Assembly: GCF_007565055.1 (NCBI RefSeq)
Contig: NC_044556.1
Location: 134,391,808 to 134,455,807 of the forward strand
From: Rhinopithecus roxellana
Lineage: Eukaryota > Chordata > Mammalia > Primates > Cercopithecidae
DNA: 64,000 bases
Direction of reading: 5' to 3'
The notes under the pieces were generated by a model. It worked only from the letters and a program-made list of their open reading frames with translations. It had not been told where the DNA came from and searched no databases. This document shows positions 23,169-33,890 of the stretch, piece by piece (positions within the stretch are counted from its first letter, which is position 1; each line of letters begins with the position of its first letter). The translations under genes and the position numbers were made by a program.

Positions 23169-24129
23169 AAATCTAGGAGATAGCTTTTGTATCTGCAAAG
23201 AAAGATTTAGTGCTAATAATATTGCCAAAGTATGCAATACTTGAGAATTTTCTAGTTTTGATAATTCCTTGAAGGAATTTCATGACAATCAGTTAATCAA
23301 AAGATGGCTATACAGTACCACATATAAAGCACCAAGTTAGGTATCCTGGAAATATTTTCTTGAAGCAAATTTATATGACCCCATCTACTTCTGAGTAGTT
23401 TGCATATGGGAAATCAAACTTATCCATTTCAAAGAAGCTTATAATTTCCGTTTTACAAGGAAGGACCAACTCAAGAAGCACTACTCAAATTTTCTTGTTC
23501 ACTGAGGTTAAACCTGAAAGACATCTTCACTGGTTACCATTTTCTTACTCCCCTCACCATTGCCCAACAGGCTGGTTCCTTATTTCATTATTCCAAACGG
23601 AGTAAGTTGTAGGGTGATTCATTCTTGTTGCAAAAGCACATTTTTCCTATAAATATTCTGTGGAAAAGCCTTTGTATGGTTTTATACTGGTAGGATAATT
23701 CTAGAGTGCCACATTTGACAAATGACATCAGCTTGCCTGCCTAGCCATAAACCATTTTAGAACTCTTATGCATAATTTGGCTTCAGGTCAAGGTGGTGTA
23801 ATATGAACCAGAAGAATATACAGCACAGAGTGTCCTCAGAAGCTATCCTAAAGATCAGCAAAACTCATTCCCGTAAGAGAAGCTCATCTGTGAATCAAGG
23901 TCAAGCCCAGTGGTCATCAGAGAAGGATCCCGAAGCTGGAGTTGCTTTTTGCATGGAAGTGCTTCTGCCTCCTACCTCTGCTGTGGCAGACCCTCTGGTT
24001 GCCCACCTTACATCCATTCCCTCTACCACCAACTACTGCACTGTTTTCTTGTTATAGATATTCCCATTTATTCAGCAATCAGACAGCCAAATTCTTCAGG
24101 GGAGGCTGGCATTCTCCCCAGCACCAGGG
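23169..24129. other. Non-coding, no recognised element
   Basis: No repeat or gene recognised. Short plus frames at 23803-24057 have no domain or splice support. Confidence 0.5.
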
Positions 24130-25055
24130 GTTGAATCTCAGTGGTTGGACAAATCACGGTAATTTACTTTCTAGTCATTGGTTTAGGAATAAGCATGTGA
24201 CCCACAATTCTGGCCAATAACATTTCTTGTTTTGATAGGAAGTCTGCAGGGAGACTTCTGCAAGGGGAAGTCTGCAGGCCTCAAAGATGGGAAGCAGTTG
24301 GGAGAGCTGTCACAGGAAAGACTTCAGGATCACAACAGGGACATGTATGTCCCCATAACTGTCAAAGTTCATGGGCTTCACTGCACACAGAACACAGTAC
24401 AGCTGAGGTCTGAGCTCTGGTCTGGGGTTTGCTGCTGCAAAATGAGCTCTGAGGCAAAATGGCTTGAAAACTCCCGGTGGAAAGAGCCTTAATCTAGAGG
24501 TACATGTCCCGCGGATGACTTTGTCCTCACCTGGAAATGGGGGTGCTCTGACCTCCCCAGCCCCCATGACTGCACGCCTCACCCTTACTGCTTCCTCCTG
24601 GGTCCCCGGCGGAGGCTGGGGTGGGCTATTTAGCTTCTCTGCAGTGTTGCTACCAGCTAGGATGGAAGCTCTCTGAGCCCAGGGCTTTAGGACGGGTGAC
24701 ACGCAGCCCACAGGCCTGGGACAGGCAGGCAGATGAGTGCCCGAGCTTGGCACCATGCAGCCCTGAGACTCCATAAGCAAGGCATGATTGATAGTGTGAG
24801 CAAGAGGGATCCAGGGCAAGTCTTCTCAGCAAGGTAGTGGCTTCATTAGTGTTTGCATAGAGGACTCTGCAGGGGGAGCTTCTGGAAAGTTCTCTTTGCT
24901 GTTCAAAAGAAACATAAAGAAAGATGTTTCTTCTTAGGCCATTGGATAGTTTTGTGTGGATATGATGCCTAGGGCTGCTATAGTCACCTTGAAACCATGA
25001 GGGAATATGCCTGGAGCCAAAAGCCAACACAATGAGGATGGTGTAATAGAAAGAT

Positions 25056-25906
25056 GGTTTATTAGGTTCTCGAGAGAAACAGAACCAGTAGCATATACAG
25101 AGAAATGTAAGAGGAGACATGTTATAAAACTTGGCTCACACAATTATGGAGGCCTAGAAGTTCCAAGATCTGCCAACGGCAAGCTGAAGAACCAGGAAAT
25201 TGACTCCTGGTGATGTAATTCCCACTCCAAGGCCAAAAGCCTGAGAACGCAGAGTGGAGTCAAGGGAGGGATAGTGGGAGGTGGAGCTAGTATATGTCCC
25301 AGAGTCAGAAGGCCCCAGAACCAAGACCTCTGATGTCCAAGGGTGGGAGAAAATGGATGTCTCAGATCAAGGAGACAGGGAGAGGCTGGGCACAGTGGCT
25401 CATACCTGTAATCCCAGCACTTTGGGAGGCCATGGTGGACGGATCACTTGAGGTCAAGAGTTCAAGACCAGCCTGGCCAACATGGTTAAATCCTGTCTCT
25501 ACCAAAAAAATAAAAAATAAAAAAATTAGCCAGAAGTGGTGGTGCGTGCCTGTAATCCCAGCTACTTGGGAGGCTGGGGCAGGAGAATCACTTGAATCCA
25601 GGAACTGGAGGCTGCAGTAAGCCAAGATTGTGCCACTGCACTCCAGCCTGGGTGACAGAGTGAGACTCCATCTCAAAAAGAAACAGACAGGGAGAGAATT
25701 CACTCTTTTATTCAGTGGGCATTCAGTGGATTGGATGATACCTGTCCACAGTGGTGAGGGCAGATCTTCTTTACTTAGTGCACTGAGTCAAATGCTAATC
25801 TCTTCCAGAAATACCCTCACAGACACACCCAAACATAATGTTTAGTCACCTGCCTGGGTATTCCTTACTTAGTCAAGTTAACACAAAAAATTAACCCTCA
25901 CAGATG
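25056..25906. repeat. Interspersed repeat inserted in the LTR, family not assigned
   Basis: Starts 'aggttctcgagagaaacaga', includes 'ttggctcacacaattatgga' and 'cagtggattggatgatacct', and ends 'cacaaaaaattaaccctcac'. This is a well-known dispersed repeat pattern whose family name I will not guess. It carries an Alu at 25385-25684. Removing it rejoins LTR text on both sides (near 'agatgg'). Confidence 0.6.
25373..25696 (+). mobile_element. Alu SINE (AluS-like) with target-site duplications
   Basis: Alu body 25385-25684 ('gctgggcacagtggctcata' to 'gagactccatctcaaaa'). The 12-bp repeat 'agacagggagag' lies at 25373-25384 and 25685-25696. The middle linker is expanded to A/T repeats. Confidence 0.95.
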
Positions 25907-26062
25907 GGAAGAATCTGGATCCCCAGTGAACTCTGAGCTGCATTTAAAACCCCAAAATCACCTGATTTCAAGACTTTATTGTTATGTGAGATAATAAATG
26001 CCCTTATTGTCTAAGCCACTTCTGGTGGATTTTCTGTTCTTACAGTCAAAATCATCCTAACT

Positions 26063-26345
26063 AGCCAGGCAAGGTGGCTCACACCTGTAGTCCCAACATT
26101 TGGGGAGGCTGAGGTGATGGATCACTTGAGCTCAGGAGTTCGAGACCAGCCTGGGCAATATGGTGAAACCCCCTCTCTACAAAAAATATAAAAATTAGCA
26201 AAGCATGGTGGTATGCGCCCATAGACCCAACCACTTGTGAGGGTTAGGTGGGAGGATTACTTGAGTCTGGGAGGTCAAGGCTGCAGTGCGTTGTGATCGC
26301 ACCCCTACACTCCCACTTGGGCAACAGAGTGAGAGGCAACAACAA
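26063..26345 (+). mobile_element. Alu SINE (old, AluJ-like)
   Basis: From 'agccaggcaaggtggctcac' to 'cttgggcaacagagtgagag', with CAA-rich tail. It is flanked by diverged copies of 'atcatcctaacta' / 'gcatcttaacta'. The long divergence fits AluJ. Confidence 0.92.
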
Positions 26346-27091
26346 AAGCATCTTAACTAATACATCTGCTAGTCCCATAACCAAATCTAGAAGAACCTTA
26401 TATCTCATATTATAGTATCTGATTACTCCAAGAGAATGCATGTTAGTACTGGGATTTTTCTGTTGGGAGAAAGATTTTTTTTTTCTCATTCCTTTCCTAG
26501 TTTTTTCCCATACTGACATAGCAGCTTGTCTCCACCACAAAGCTTAGTCTCACTGAGTCCTTTATAGCTACCACTCATTCACAAAGACCTGACTGAGCCT
26601 TTAGTTCTGACATTATTGCATCAGCCTAAAACAGAATGGTAGTCCTAGCACATCAGACACTGAAACAACGAAGGGAAGGCTTTGTCATGCAGGTGCTGGC
26701 ATTTTAATTATCTGTTTGTTGTTGTTGACATTGACATTGTCATCTCCATTGCCAGCAGTCTGAGCTCCCCAAAAGCTTCTCTATAATATGCCCAGTGCTT
26801 CACATATAATAGGCATTTAACAAATGTTTGTTGTATGAATGCATGAGTGAACTCTAGTTACAATTAGAATGTCAAGGAGGATTTGGAGAACTTGAAGATA
26901 TGTGTGGTTCTATTTTTGAGATAGAAACCGAAATACTAACAAGCCTTTTTCTGCCATATCCAGTTAAAACCAAAGAGTAAAAAGTATCATAGGCCCCTTT
27001 TTAAGAATGAAGTGCCCTCCTTCCTTGCTCTTCCTCTGATTCTCATGCTTGCTCTCTCTGGAGATTTTGGAATGTAAATGATCTGATGTGT
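26346..27091. other. Non-coding with a small L2-like piece
   Basis: About 26765-26855 ('gtgcttcacatataataggc', 'aacaaatgtttgttgtatga') is an L2 or MIR 3' end in reverse. The rest is unassigned. Confidence 0.5.
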
Positions 27092-27202
27092 GAATATATA
27101 TATATATATATTCACGATGGTCTCGATCTCCTGACCTCGTGATCTGCCCGCCTGGGCCCCCCAAAGTGCTGGGATTACAGGCGTGAGCCACCATGCCCAG
27201 CC
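27092..27202 (-). mobile_element. (TA)n palindrome joined to a truncated Alu
   Basis: 27092-27113 is a perfect palindrome: 'ga', then alternating TA, then 'ttc'. Directly after it, 27114-27202 is only the first ~90 bases of a reverse Alu ('gatggtctcgatctcctgac' to 'accatgcccagcc'). The Alu tail side is missing. Confidence 0.88.
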
Positions 27203-27960
27203 CCTGTGAATATTTTTTAAACAGATAGTTTCATGCCTGCAAGAAGATTTTTCTTTGAAGCCCAAGGAATTCCATCACTGTTGGTTACAAGACTCTGGTG
27301 CATTGGTGTGTGCATTTTGAGAGGGCCATGTTATGTCAGTTCTATAGTAGCTAGTTTATTGGAAAACTTCAAAGGCGTGAGACTGTATATAGCATTGCTT
27401 TGAAGAAGTACCGTCTTTGGAAATATTTTATCCAGCAGACTGACTTTGGTAGTTAGGGTAAAGAAAAGAATTGGCTTTGTTTGCCTTCCTGTGTGCCTTC
27501 CCCCCACTATCTCCCCACCCAGAGAAGGGCAGATTTGTGACAGTCAGGGTGAGCGTGGCCACAGAAGGAAATGTTCTCCTGCTTTCTTGTGGAAACTTTA
27601 TCATCTGTCTCAGAGAAGGGAGATTGATTCACGCTAAGATTAAATGTTGCAAGAATCAGATCCCACTCATTGAGAGAGATTGAATGACCTCAACGGAGTA
27701 AAAGAAGCATCACGCTGAGACCGGGCTTCTCTGAAGCTAATTCTGCTTCGGAAATTAATTCTCAGTGGACAGCACTTCTGCAATCATCCCGTGAAGGAGG
27801 AGAGCATGTGACAGCAAGGGAAACGTGTATTTAATGTGCTCCCTGTGGTCCCTGGTCATCCATGCAAGAATATAAAAATTATTGGCTGAATCCCAATGAT
27901 TTGTATTAATCCCTTCACAGCAGAGTGGCTTGAATCTCTACCTAACACTTACTTAATGTT
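27203..27960. other. Repeat-free non-coding stretch
   Basis: About 750 bases with no recognised repeat and moderate complexity ('gaagctaattctgcttcgga', 'tgcaatcatcccgtgaagga'). Such repeat-free blocks may be conserved regulatory DNA, but nothing in the sequence alone proves it. Confidence 0.45.
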
Positions 27961-28130
27961 TCCTTATGAAACAGTGACTTGCTTATATGTCTGTTTCTTC
28001 CATTAAATTTTAAGTACCTTGAAGCCTGGTCCATGTTTCAAGTCATCTTTGAACCCCAGTGTCTGAAATACTTACAGTAGCAGACACTAAGTAAATAGTT
28101 TCAAATGGAACTAAATCATTCTGTAACGGT
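27961..28130 (-). repeat. L2-like LINE 3' end
   Basis: 'attaaattttaagtaccttg' and 'gcagacactaagtaaatagt' resemble a reverse L2 terminus. Diverged. Confidence 0.5.
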
Positions 28131-28214
28131 GAAAGGGCCCAGACTCTATCAGTTGACAGATATTTACTAAGCCTAGAAGAAATAAGACAGAGACTGTGAA
28201 TAAAAGTGTCCTGC

Positions 28215-28395
28215 TCATAAAATGAGAAGAGTCTGGGGTTTGGAATCAGATAGACAATGTTTTGAATTCCAGCTTTGTCACTCACTGATTTTTCTAGTTC
28301 AAGTTAATTACTTAGCCTCACTGAGCCTCAGTTTCATCCTCTGTGAAACGGGGATAACAACAAATTTCTCAATGGATTGTTGGAAAAGTGAAATG
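28215..28395 (-). repeat. MIR SINE
   Basis: Reverse MIR: 'attccagctttgtcactcac', 'aattacttagcctcactgag', 'cctcagtttcatcctctgtg', 'aaacggggataacaacaaat'. Confidence 0.82.
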
Positions 28396-28407
28396 AGGTG
28401 GTGATAC

Positions 28408-28885
28408 AGGTGGAATAGTGGCCCTCTGCAAAATTCGTATGTTGGAGTCCTAACTCCCAGTACCTCAGAATGTGACCTTATTTGGAAATACGGCCATCAC
28501 CAATGTAGCTCATTAAGATAAGGCCAAACTGGAAAAGTGTGTCCACCCTACTCTAGTACAACTGGTGACCTTATAAAAAGGGAAAATTTGGAGTCAGACA
28601 AGCATGCAAGCAGAACACTGTGTAAAGATTAAGGCAGACGTCAGAGTGCTATTTCTATAAGCCAAGGAACACCAGAGATGATCAGCCAACCACCAGAAGG
28701 TAGGGAAGAGGCATGGTACACATTCTTCTTTCCAGCCCTCAGAAGGACCCATGCCAACCAGACCCAACAGCTTGATCTTGGCCTTCCAGTCTCCAGAACT
28801 CTAAGACCACAAATTTCTGTAGTTTAAGCCACTCTGTTCCTGGTGCTTTGTTACAGCCATAATAGCAAAAAATGCAGGGGGCATA
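28408..28885 (+). mobile_element. MLT1-type MaLR solo LTR
   Basis: Forward LTR text in order: 'caaaattcgtatgttggagt', 'ctcagaatgtgaccttattt', 'ttccagtctccagaactcta', 'gtagtttaagccactctgtt', 'gctttgttacagccataata'. Length near 480 bp. No internal retroviral genes are attached, so it is a solo LTR. Confidence 0.82.
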
Positions 28886-29329
28886 AGGAGTACACTGAGG
28901 GCAGAGCCTGGAATAACAAGTATTCAAAATGTGTACTTATTATTCCCTCTTTCTGTATTAGACTTCCCTGGAAGTTTGTGTTTAAGAATGACTTTGGCTG
29001 AAGGTTGACATTTGATGATGGTAGGAACAACTGAAAACAGGAGTGAGTAATGATTTAATGATTGACGTTGGGAAGGTAGAGATTGGGTAATACAAGGCAA
29101 TAAAAATGTGAAGAAATAGCATTAGGTAGGGGTGTGCTCCATGGTTTGAGTGAAATATTTCTATCTAAAGACATAAATTTTCCAGAAGTTATTAAAAGTT
29201 TATTTCTCTGGTTTTTTTTCTAGTATTTTTCTTCTTCTGAAAGCTACTAATAGAAGTAATGACAACTGATTATGGTGCTCATGGTATATCCTTAAAGCTG
29301 AAAGCTAACTAGCCCACAAAAATGAAATC

Positions 29330-29808
29330 AAGCAATGTTCGCAGCCACACTATTCACATTAGCTGAAGAGTGGAAACAACCCAAATATATACCAACAGAT
29401 TACTGCATTACCAAAATTTGATGTATATATAATGGAATATTATTCAGCCTTAAAAAGGATGAAATTGTTACACATGCTACAAACGAACAAACCTCAAAAA
29501 CATTCAATAAGTGATCTAAGCCAGACACCAAAGGACAAATATTATATTATTCCAACTAGAAGTTCCTAGAGTAGGCAAATTTATGGAGACAGAAAGTAAA
29601 ATAGTGGTTACCAGAGGCTGAGGAGAGGAGTGGAGATGTCATGTTTAATAATGAGTTTCTGTCTGGGATGATGAAAAAGTTATGAAAATGGATAGTGGTG
29701 ATAGTTGTACAACATGGTGAATGTACTTAATGCCAATGAACTACATACTTAAAAGTAGTTAAAATGGTAAATTGTATGTTATGTATATTTTACCACAATA
29801 AAAAAAAA
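29330..29808 (+). mobile_element. Old L1 (L1M-like) 3' end
   Basis: 'cacattagctgaagagtgga', 'ataatggaatattattcagc', 'gtggttaccagaggctgagg', ending 'tgtatattttaccacaataa' plus an A tail. The typical 3' end of an older L1 family. Confidence 0.85.
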
Positions 29809-30076
29809 TATTATTGACTGTCAGCAGGATAAAATCCAAGCTGCTTAGATTGGCCAGTAAGACCTTTCAAGTTTTTGTAGTATATACCCACAAGTAGATT
29901 GATAGATTAAATGGTAATTCTAATTCAACTTTTTGAAGAACAGTCGATCTGTTCTACACAGCAGCTGAGCCATTTTACATCCCTGCAAGCATTGCACAAG
30001 AGTTCTAATTTCTCCATATCCTTGCCGACACTTGTTATTTTCTGGGACTGGGGGTGGTTAATAGTAGCCATCCTGA

Positions 30077-30389
30077 GCTGGGCACGGTGGCTCACACCTG
30101 TAATCCCACCACTTTGGGAGGCTGAGGTGGGCGGATTGCCTGAGGTCAGGAGTTAGAGACCAGCCTGACCAATATGGTGAAACCCTGTCTCTACTAAAAA
30201 TACAAAAATTAGGTGAGCATGGTGGCGTGTGCCTGTAGTCCCAGCTGTTCGGGAGGCTGAGACCGGAGAATTGCTTGAACCCAGGAGGGATAAGTTGCAG
30301 TGAGTGGAGATCATGCCACTACACTACCACCCCAGCCTGGGCAACAAAGCGAGACTTCATCTCAAAAAAAAAAAAAAACAAAAAAAACT
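30077..30389 (+). mobile_element. Alu SINE (AluS-like)
   Basis: 'gctgggcacggtggctcaca' to 'gcgagacttcatctcaaaaa'. The L1 target 'tagtagccatc' appears before it (30064-30072) and again only after the next Alu (30710-30720). The duplication therefore belongs to this Alu, and the second Alu entered its tail. Confidence 0.93.
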
Positions 30390-30391
30390 GT

Positions 30392-30709
30392 GGCCGGGCA
30401 CGGTGGCTCAAGCCTGTAATCCCAGCACTTTGGGAGGCTGAGACGGGTGGATCACGAGGTCAGGAGATGGAGACCATCCTGGCTAACATGGTGAAACCCC
30501 GTCTCTACTAAAAAAATACAAAAAACTAGCCAGGCGAGGTGGCGGGCACCTGTAGTCCCAGCTACTTGGGAGGCTGAGGCAGGAGAATGGCATAAACCTG
30601 GGAGGCAGAGCTTGCAGTGATCTGAGATCCGGCCACTGCACTCCAGCCTGGGCGACAGAGCGAGACTCCGTCTCAAAAAACAAGCAAACAAACAAACAAA
30701 CAAACAAAA
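30392..30709 (+). mobile_element. AluY-type SINE (Old World monkey type)
   Basis: 'ggccgggcacggtggctcaa', 'aactagccaggcgaggtggc', 'gagatccggccactgcactc', with a (CAAA)n tail. It sits in the A-tail of the preceding Alu. Confidence 0.95.
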
Positions 30710-31075
30710 TTAGTAGCCATCTTAATAGGTATGCAGTGGATCTCATTGTGGCTTGAATTTGCATTTCTCTAATGAGTAGTTGAAGTTGAGCATTTTTTTT
30801 CATGTGTTTATTGGGCATTTGTATATCTTCTTAGGAGAAATGTTTATTTAAGTCCTTTGTCCATTTTAAAATTGGGTTGTTTGCTTTTTTTGTTGTTAAG
30901 TCACAGGATTTCTTTATATATTCTGGATCTTAATTGCTTGTAAGATGCATGATTTGCAAATATTTTCTCCCATTTTGTGGGTTGCCTTTTCACGTTGCTG
31001 ACAGTTTCTTTTGATGTACCAAAAGTCAGTAAATAATTTAAGCCAATAATTGATATTTTTAATTTGGTGTGTGGA

Positions 31076-31489
31076 GGTTGGGTTTGAATGGGGTAAGGCC
31101 AAGAGGTAGAGAGACAGGTTAGATAACTAGGCAAGAAATGGTAGGGTCTGAGCTGAAACAGAGAAGGAATGGAAAGGAAGACTATTTAGGAAGTAAAAAT
31201 CAAGATTCTGGTGACAGTGTAGAGGAAAAAGGAACAGGGGGAGGACGTGTTTGGAAACTACTTCAATACTCAGCAAGAGATGATGTGGACCTGCACTGTG
31301 GGAACAGCGATAGAAGCTGAGAAGAGGGCCAAATGTGGAGATAGTAAGTGCTAACTGATTGGACAAGTGTGGGAATGGGAGGAGTGGTTGATGATTCCAA
31401 GTTTGGGCAACCTGGGAAAATATTACCTTGACAACCTGAATAGAAGTATTCATTGACACAGACCTGTCTAGAAGTATAGATTCCTGTAG
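31076..31489. other. Non-coding, no recognised element
   Basis: No clear repeat. A 125-codon minus frame at 31127-31504 has no domain or splice support and is not called. Confidence 0.5.
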
Positions 31490-31910
31490 TAAAAAAAAAT
31501 TCACCTTCCTGGTAACGTTTTTACCCGTGGATGGCTTGCTTGGGTGCCGATGTTTGGAGACCTTTTAAAGGTATGGAGAGTCGACTTGACTACACCGTTT
31601 GGAGCAAGTTTTAAAGAAGCAAAGGACTCAGACTTCATGCTTGAAGAAATGCAGGGTTTTTAATGACCACAGCAAGCAAGCATGCAGCTTACCGCTTGAA
31701 AGGGTCTTGCCTTACCCACGCTGGAGTGCAGTGGCCCTTTGAGGCTTACTACAGCGTCAGACTTCTGGGCTCAAGTGATCCTCGGCCTCCCAATGGTCTT
31801 TGTAGACAGCCTGTTGGAGTCTCATGGCACAAGAAGATTAAAACAGTGTCTCCAATTTTAATAAATTTTTGCAATCCTTAAAAAAAAAAAAAAAAAAATT
31901 CACTTGAGCC
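31490..31910 (+). pseudogene. Processed retrocopy of an unidentified polyadenylated RNA
   Basis: The segment ends with 'ttttaataaatttttgcaat' (a polyadenylation-type AATAAA) followed about 15 bases later by a run of about 19 A. The sequence 'aaaaaaaattcac' is found on both sides (about 31490-31504 and 31890-31904), as expected for an L1-mediated insertion. About 31708-31790 is reverse Alu-like ('acgctggagtgcagtggccc'), so the source RNA contained an Alu piece. No long open frame is present. I could not recognise the source; it may be a 3' UTR or a non-coding RNA. Confidence 0.75.
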
Positions 31911-32049
31911 TGCCCTGAATCCTCCCTCCTCACTTCACTTTCCAGTAGAATTTGTTTTATAAAAGTAAGTTCTGGGATTTATCACTGCTGACAATGCTAG
32001 CCTCCAATCCTTTTAGGAGGTGAATGGGATAATAAAGAAAAAAAAAAAA

Positions 32050-32260
32050 TCCCAGGCTCAAATCTGAATGCTATTTACTAGCTTTGGGAGGACTTTGTAT
32101 AAGTGACCTAAATTCCATGAGCTTCCATATCTTCATCTGTTAATTGGGTATAATAGCACCTTCCTCACGGAGATGCTGTGAGAATCAAATGGAAATGATG
32201 CAAGTCAAACAGCGCTGTGCCTGGCATGCAGAGAGCCTCAGGACATAGACGCTATTGTAG
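32050..32260 (-). repeat. MIR SINE
   Basis: Reverse MIR: 'ttactagctttgggaggact', 'catatcttcatctgttaatt', 'gggtataatagcaccttcct', 'gctgtgcctggcatgcagag'. Confidence 0.8.
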
Positions 32261-33595
32261 GAGGTGCTATTTCACCTCCATATCCAATGGCTGTGGGGAG
32301 GCAGAGTGGCTCAGCAGTGAAGGTGATATGTGCAGGCCAGCACCCTCTGCCTAGAGAACATGATGAAAGAATCATGGCCCTGGAATCAGAAAATCCTGGG
32401 TTTAAAGACCTGGGAGGAAGTGACAGCAAGCCAGCCCCAGTGGTGAAGGAAATATTTGGCACTGTAGTTTTTATTGTGCCTGTCTTCAGAGGTGTTACAG
32501 TCAGTGGAAGTAACAGCTCCACTCACTTTGAGCCCAGATCTTCAGAATCAGCATTGAATCCATACCACAGCAATGTGGTATCAGCATGGAGGATCCCCAG
32601 GATTGCATTCAGAATGTTCATGGTGCCGAATAAGAGCTTCTTGGCCACTTTGAACTTCAGGCAAACCCAGGGGAGCATGGGTTACAGCTGTCCTGCCATG
32701 GCAGTGCTTCACAAGGTGACTCCCTAAGTCTCTCTGCCAACAAGGTCACAGCTCTTTTGTAGCTGAGAATGAAAAGGACTTTGACATTGTCACATTTAAA
32801 TACAGTAAGCACTTTCTGCTCCATTGGTTGTTAGCAATGGTGACGCCAAGCATTGAAAGCTGTTGTGCCTCATCTAGCTAGGCTTCTCCAGGGAAACATA
32901 AAGGTCTAGCTATGTATGTATATAGAGAAAGACAGAGAGAGAGAGAGGTTAAGAAACCAGATATTTATATTTCTGAAATAGGTTAACTCAAGCTTTCAAA
33001 AACATATTAAAACTGCCCCCTTCCCCACAAAAAGGCAATATGGCAGTTTTATGATTTTTTTGTTTACTTCTCTTACTAATACGAATTAGCTTGTCACTGT
33101 ATTTTGTCTGTCCTCAAAGGAGTTACATACAGTGGACAGTACTAGTCACAGGTATGTGTGTTCCACAAGCTAGCACTGACATTTTACATTTGAATTAATT
33201 GCTGATATTAACAATTCAAAATTTGCATGTTAAAATCTATTTCTGGCCTCTCTTGATAAAGCATATGAGATTCACCCCCACAGATGTCAATGACCACCTG
33301 GAACTGGGAGGTGGCTGCCCCCTGCAGATGGTGGAGTGGGGCGTGCCCTGATGCGCCCCAGTCCCTACAGGCTGCCCTATTGCCCAAGTTACTTCTGAGC
33401 CTTTATAGACATGTAAGGGACACTTATCCACTTTCTGCATCGTGTCATGTACGAATAACTAGCTAATAAGTAATTACGAAGCACCTACTAAACGTCCATT
33501 ACAGTCCTGGTTGCTCTCTGAATAGGAAAATTTCAAGAAATTGGGAAAATTCAAAAGTTAGAAGAAAACTCACCCCTATGCTTAAGGCACTTACA
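32261..33595. other. Non-coding, no recognised element
   Basis: Includes a 146-codon plus frame (32287-32727) without any recognised domain, and a short fragment (32880-32965) resembling the start of the repeat seen at 25056. No gene called. Confidence 0.5.
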
Positions 33596-33599
33596 GCCT

Positions 33600-33890
33600 A
33601 GTTCTGTGCCACCCAATACGATATTCCCTAGCCACGTGGGGCTCCCAAATACTGGAAATATAGTTAGTCTGAATCAAGCTGTGCTGTATGTGTAAAATAC
33701 ACACTGGATTTTAATGACATTTTAGTGACACTGGATTTTAAAGATATTTTGAAATGAAAATATTTTGATATATTGGGTTAAATACAATCTGTTATTAAAA
33801 GTAATTTTTTTTTTTTTTAGTTCCCAATGTAGATACTAGAAAATTTTAAATAACATGTGTGGTTTGCATATTTCTATTGAATAGCATTGG
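33600..33890. mobile_element. Non-autonomous DNA transposon-like repeat, family unassigned
   Basis: The layout matches a common dispersed DNA element: 'tagccacgtggggctcccaa' ... 'gctgtgctgtatgtgtaaaa' ... 'gatatattgggttaaataca' ... 'tactagaaaattttaaataa', ending 'atttctattgaatagcattg' (inverted 'caatagaaat' end). A T-run at about 33807-33820 is inside. Confidence 0.6.

Larger units (their letters stand above)
24130..26060 (+). repeat. MLT1-like LTR region, interrupted
   Basis: 24140-24265 ('ctagtcattggtttaggaat', 'gcatgtgacccacaattctg') and 24862-25055 ('gggggagcttctggaaagtt', 'ggatatgatgcctagggctg') read as old MaLR/ERVL-type LTR. They continue after an inserted repeat at 25907-26060 ('gttatgtgagataataaatg', 'taagccacttctggtggatt'). 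24300-24860 is unassigned. Class is by resemblance only. Confidence 0.5.
29880..31075 (-). mobile_element. Old L1 (L1M-like), split by two Alus
   Basis: Reverse ORF2 text at 29880-30073 ('acccacaagtagattgatag', 'ctccatatccttgccgacac') continues at 30711-31075 ('taataggtatgcagtggatc', 'ttctcccattttgtgggttg'). The Alus at 30077 and 30392 lie between. Confidence 0.82.

Noticed and set aside
24310..24819. 169-codon minus-strand frame
   Set aside because: No recognised domain, flanked by LTR-like repeat on both sides, no splice or promoter support.
32287..32727. 146-codon plus-strand frame
   Set aside because: Not similar to any family I recognise, and surrounded by MIR and unassigned non-coding DNA. 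A database search would be needed to revive it.
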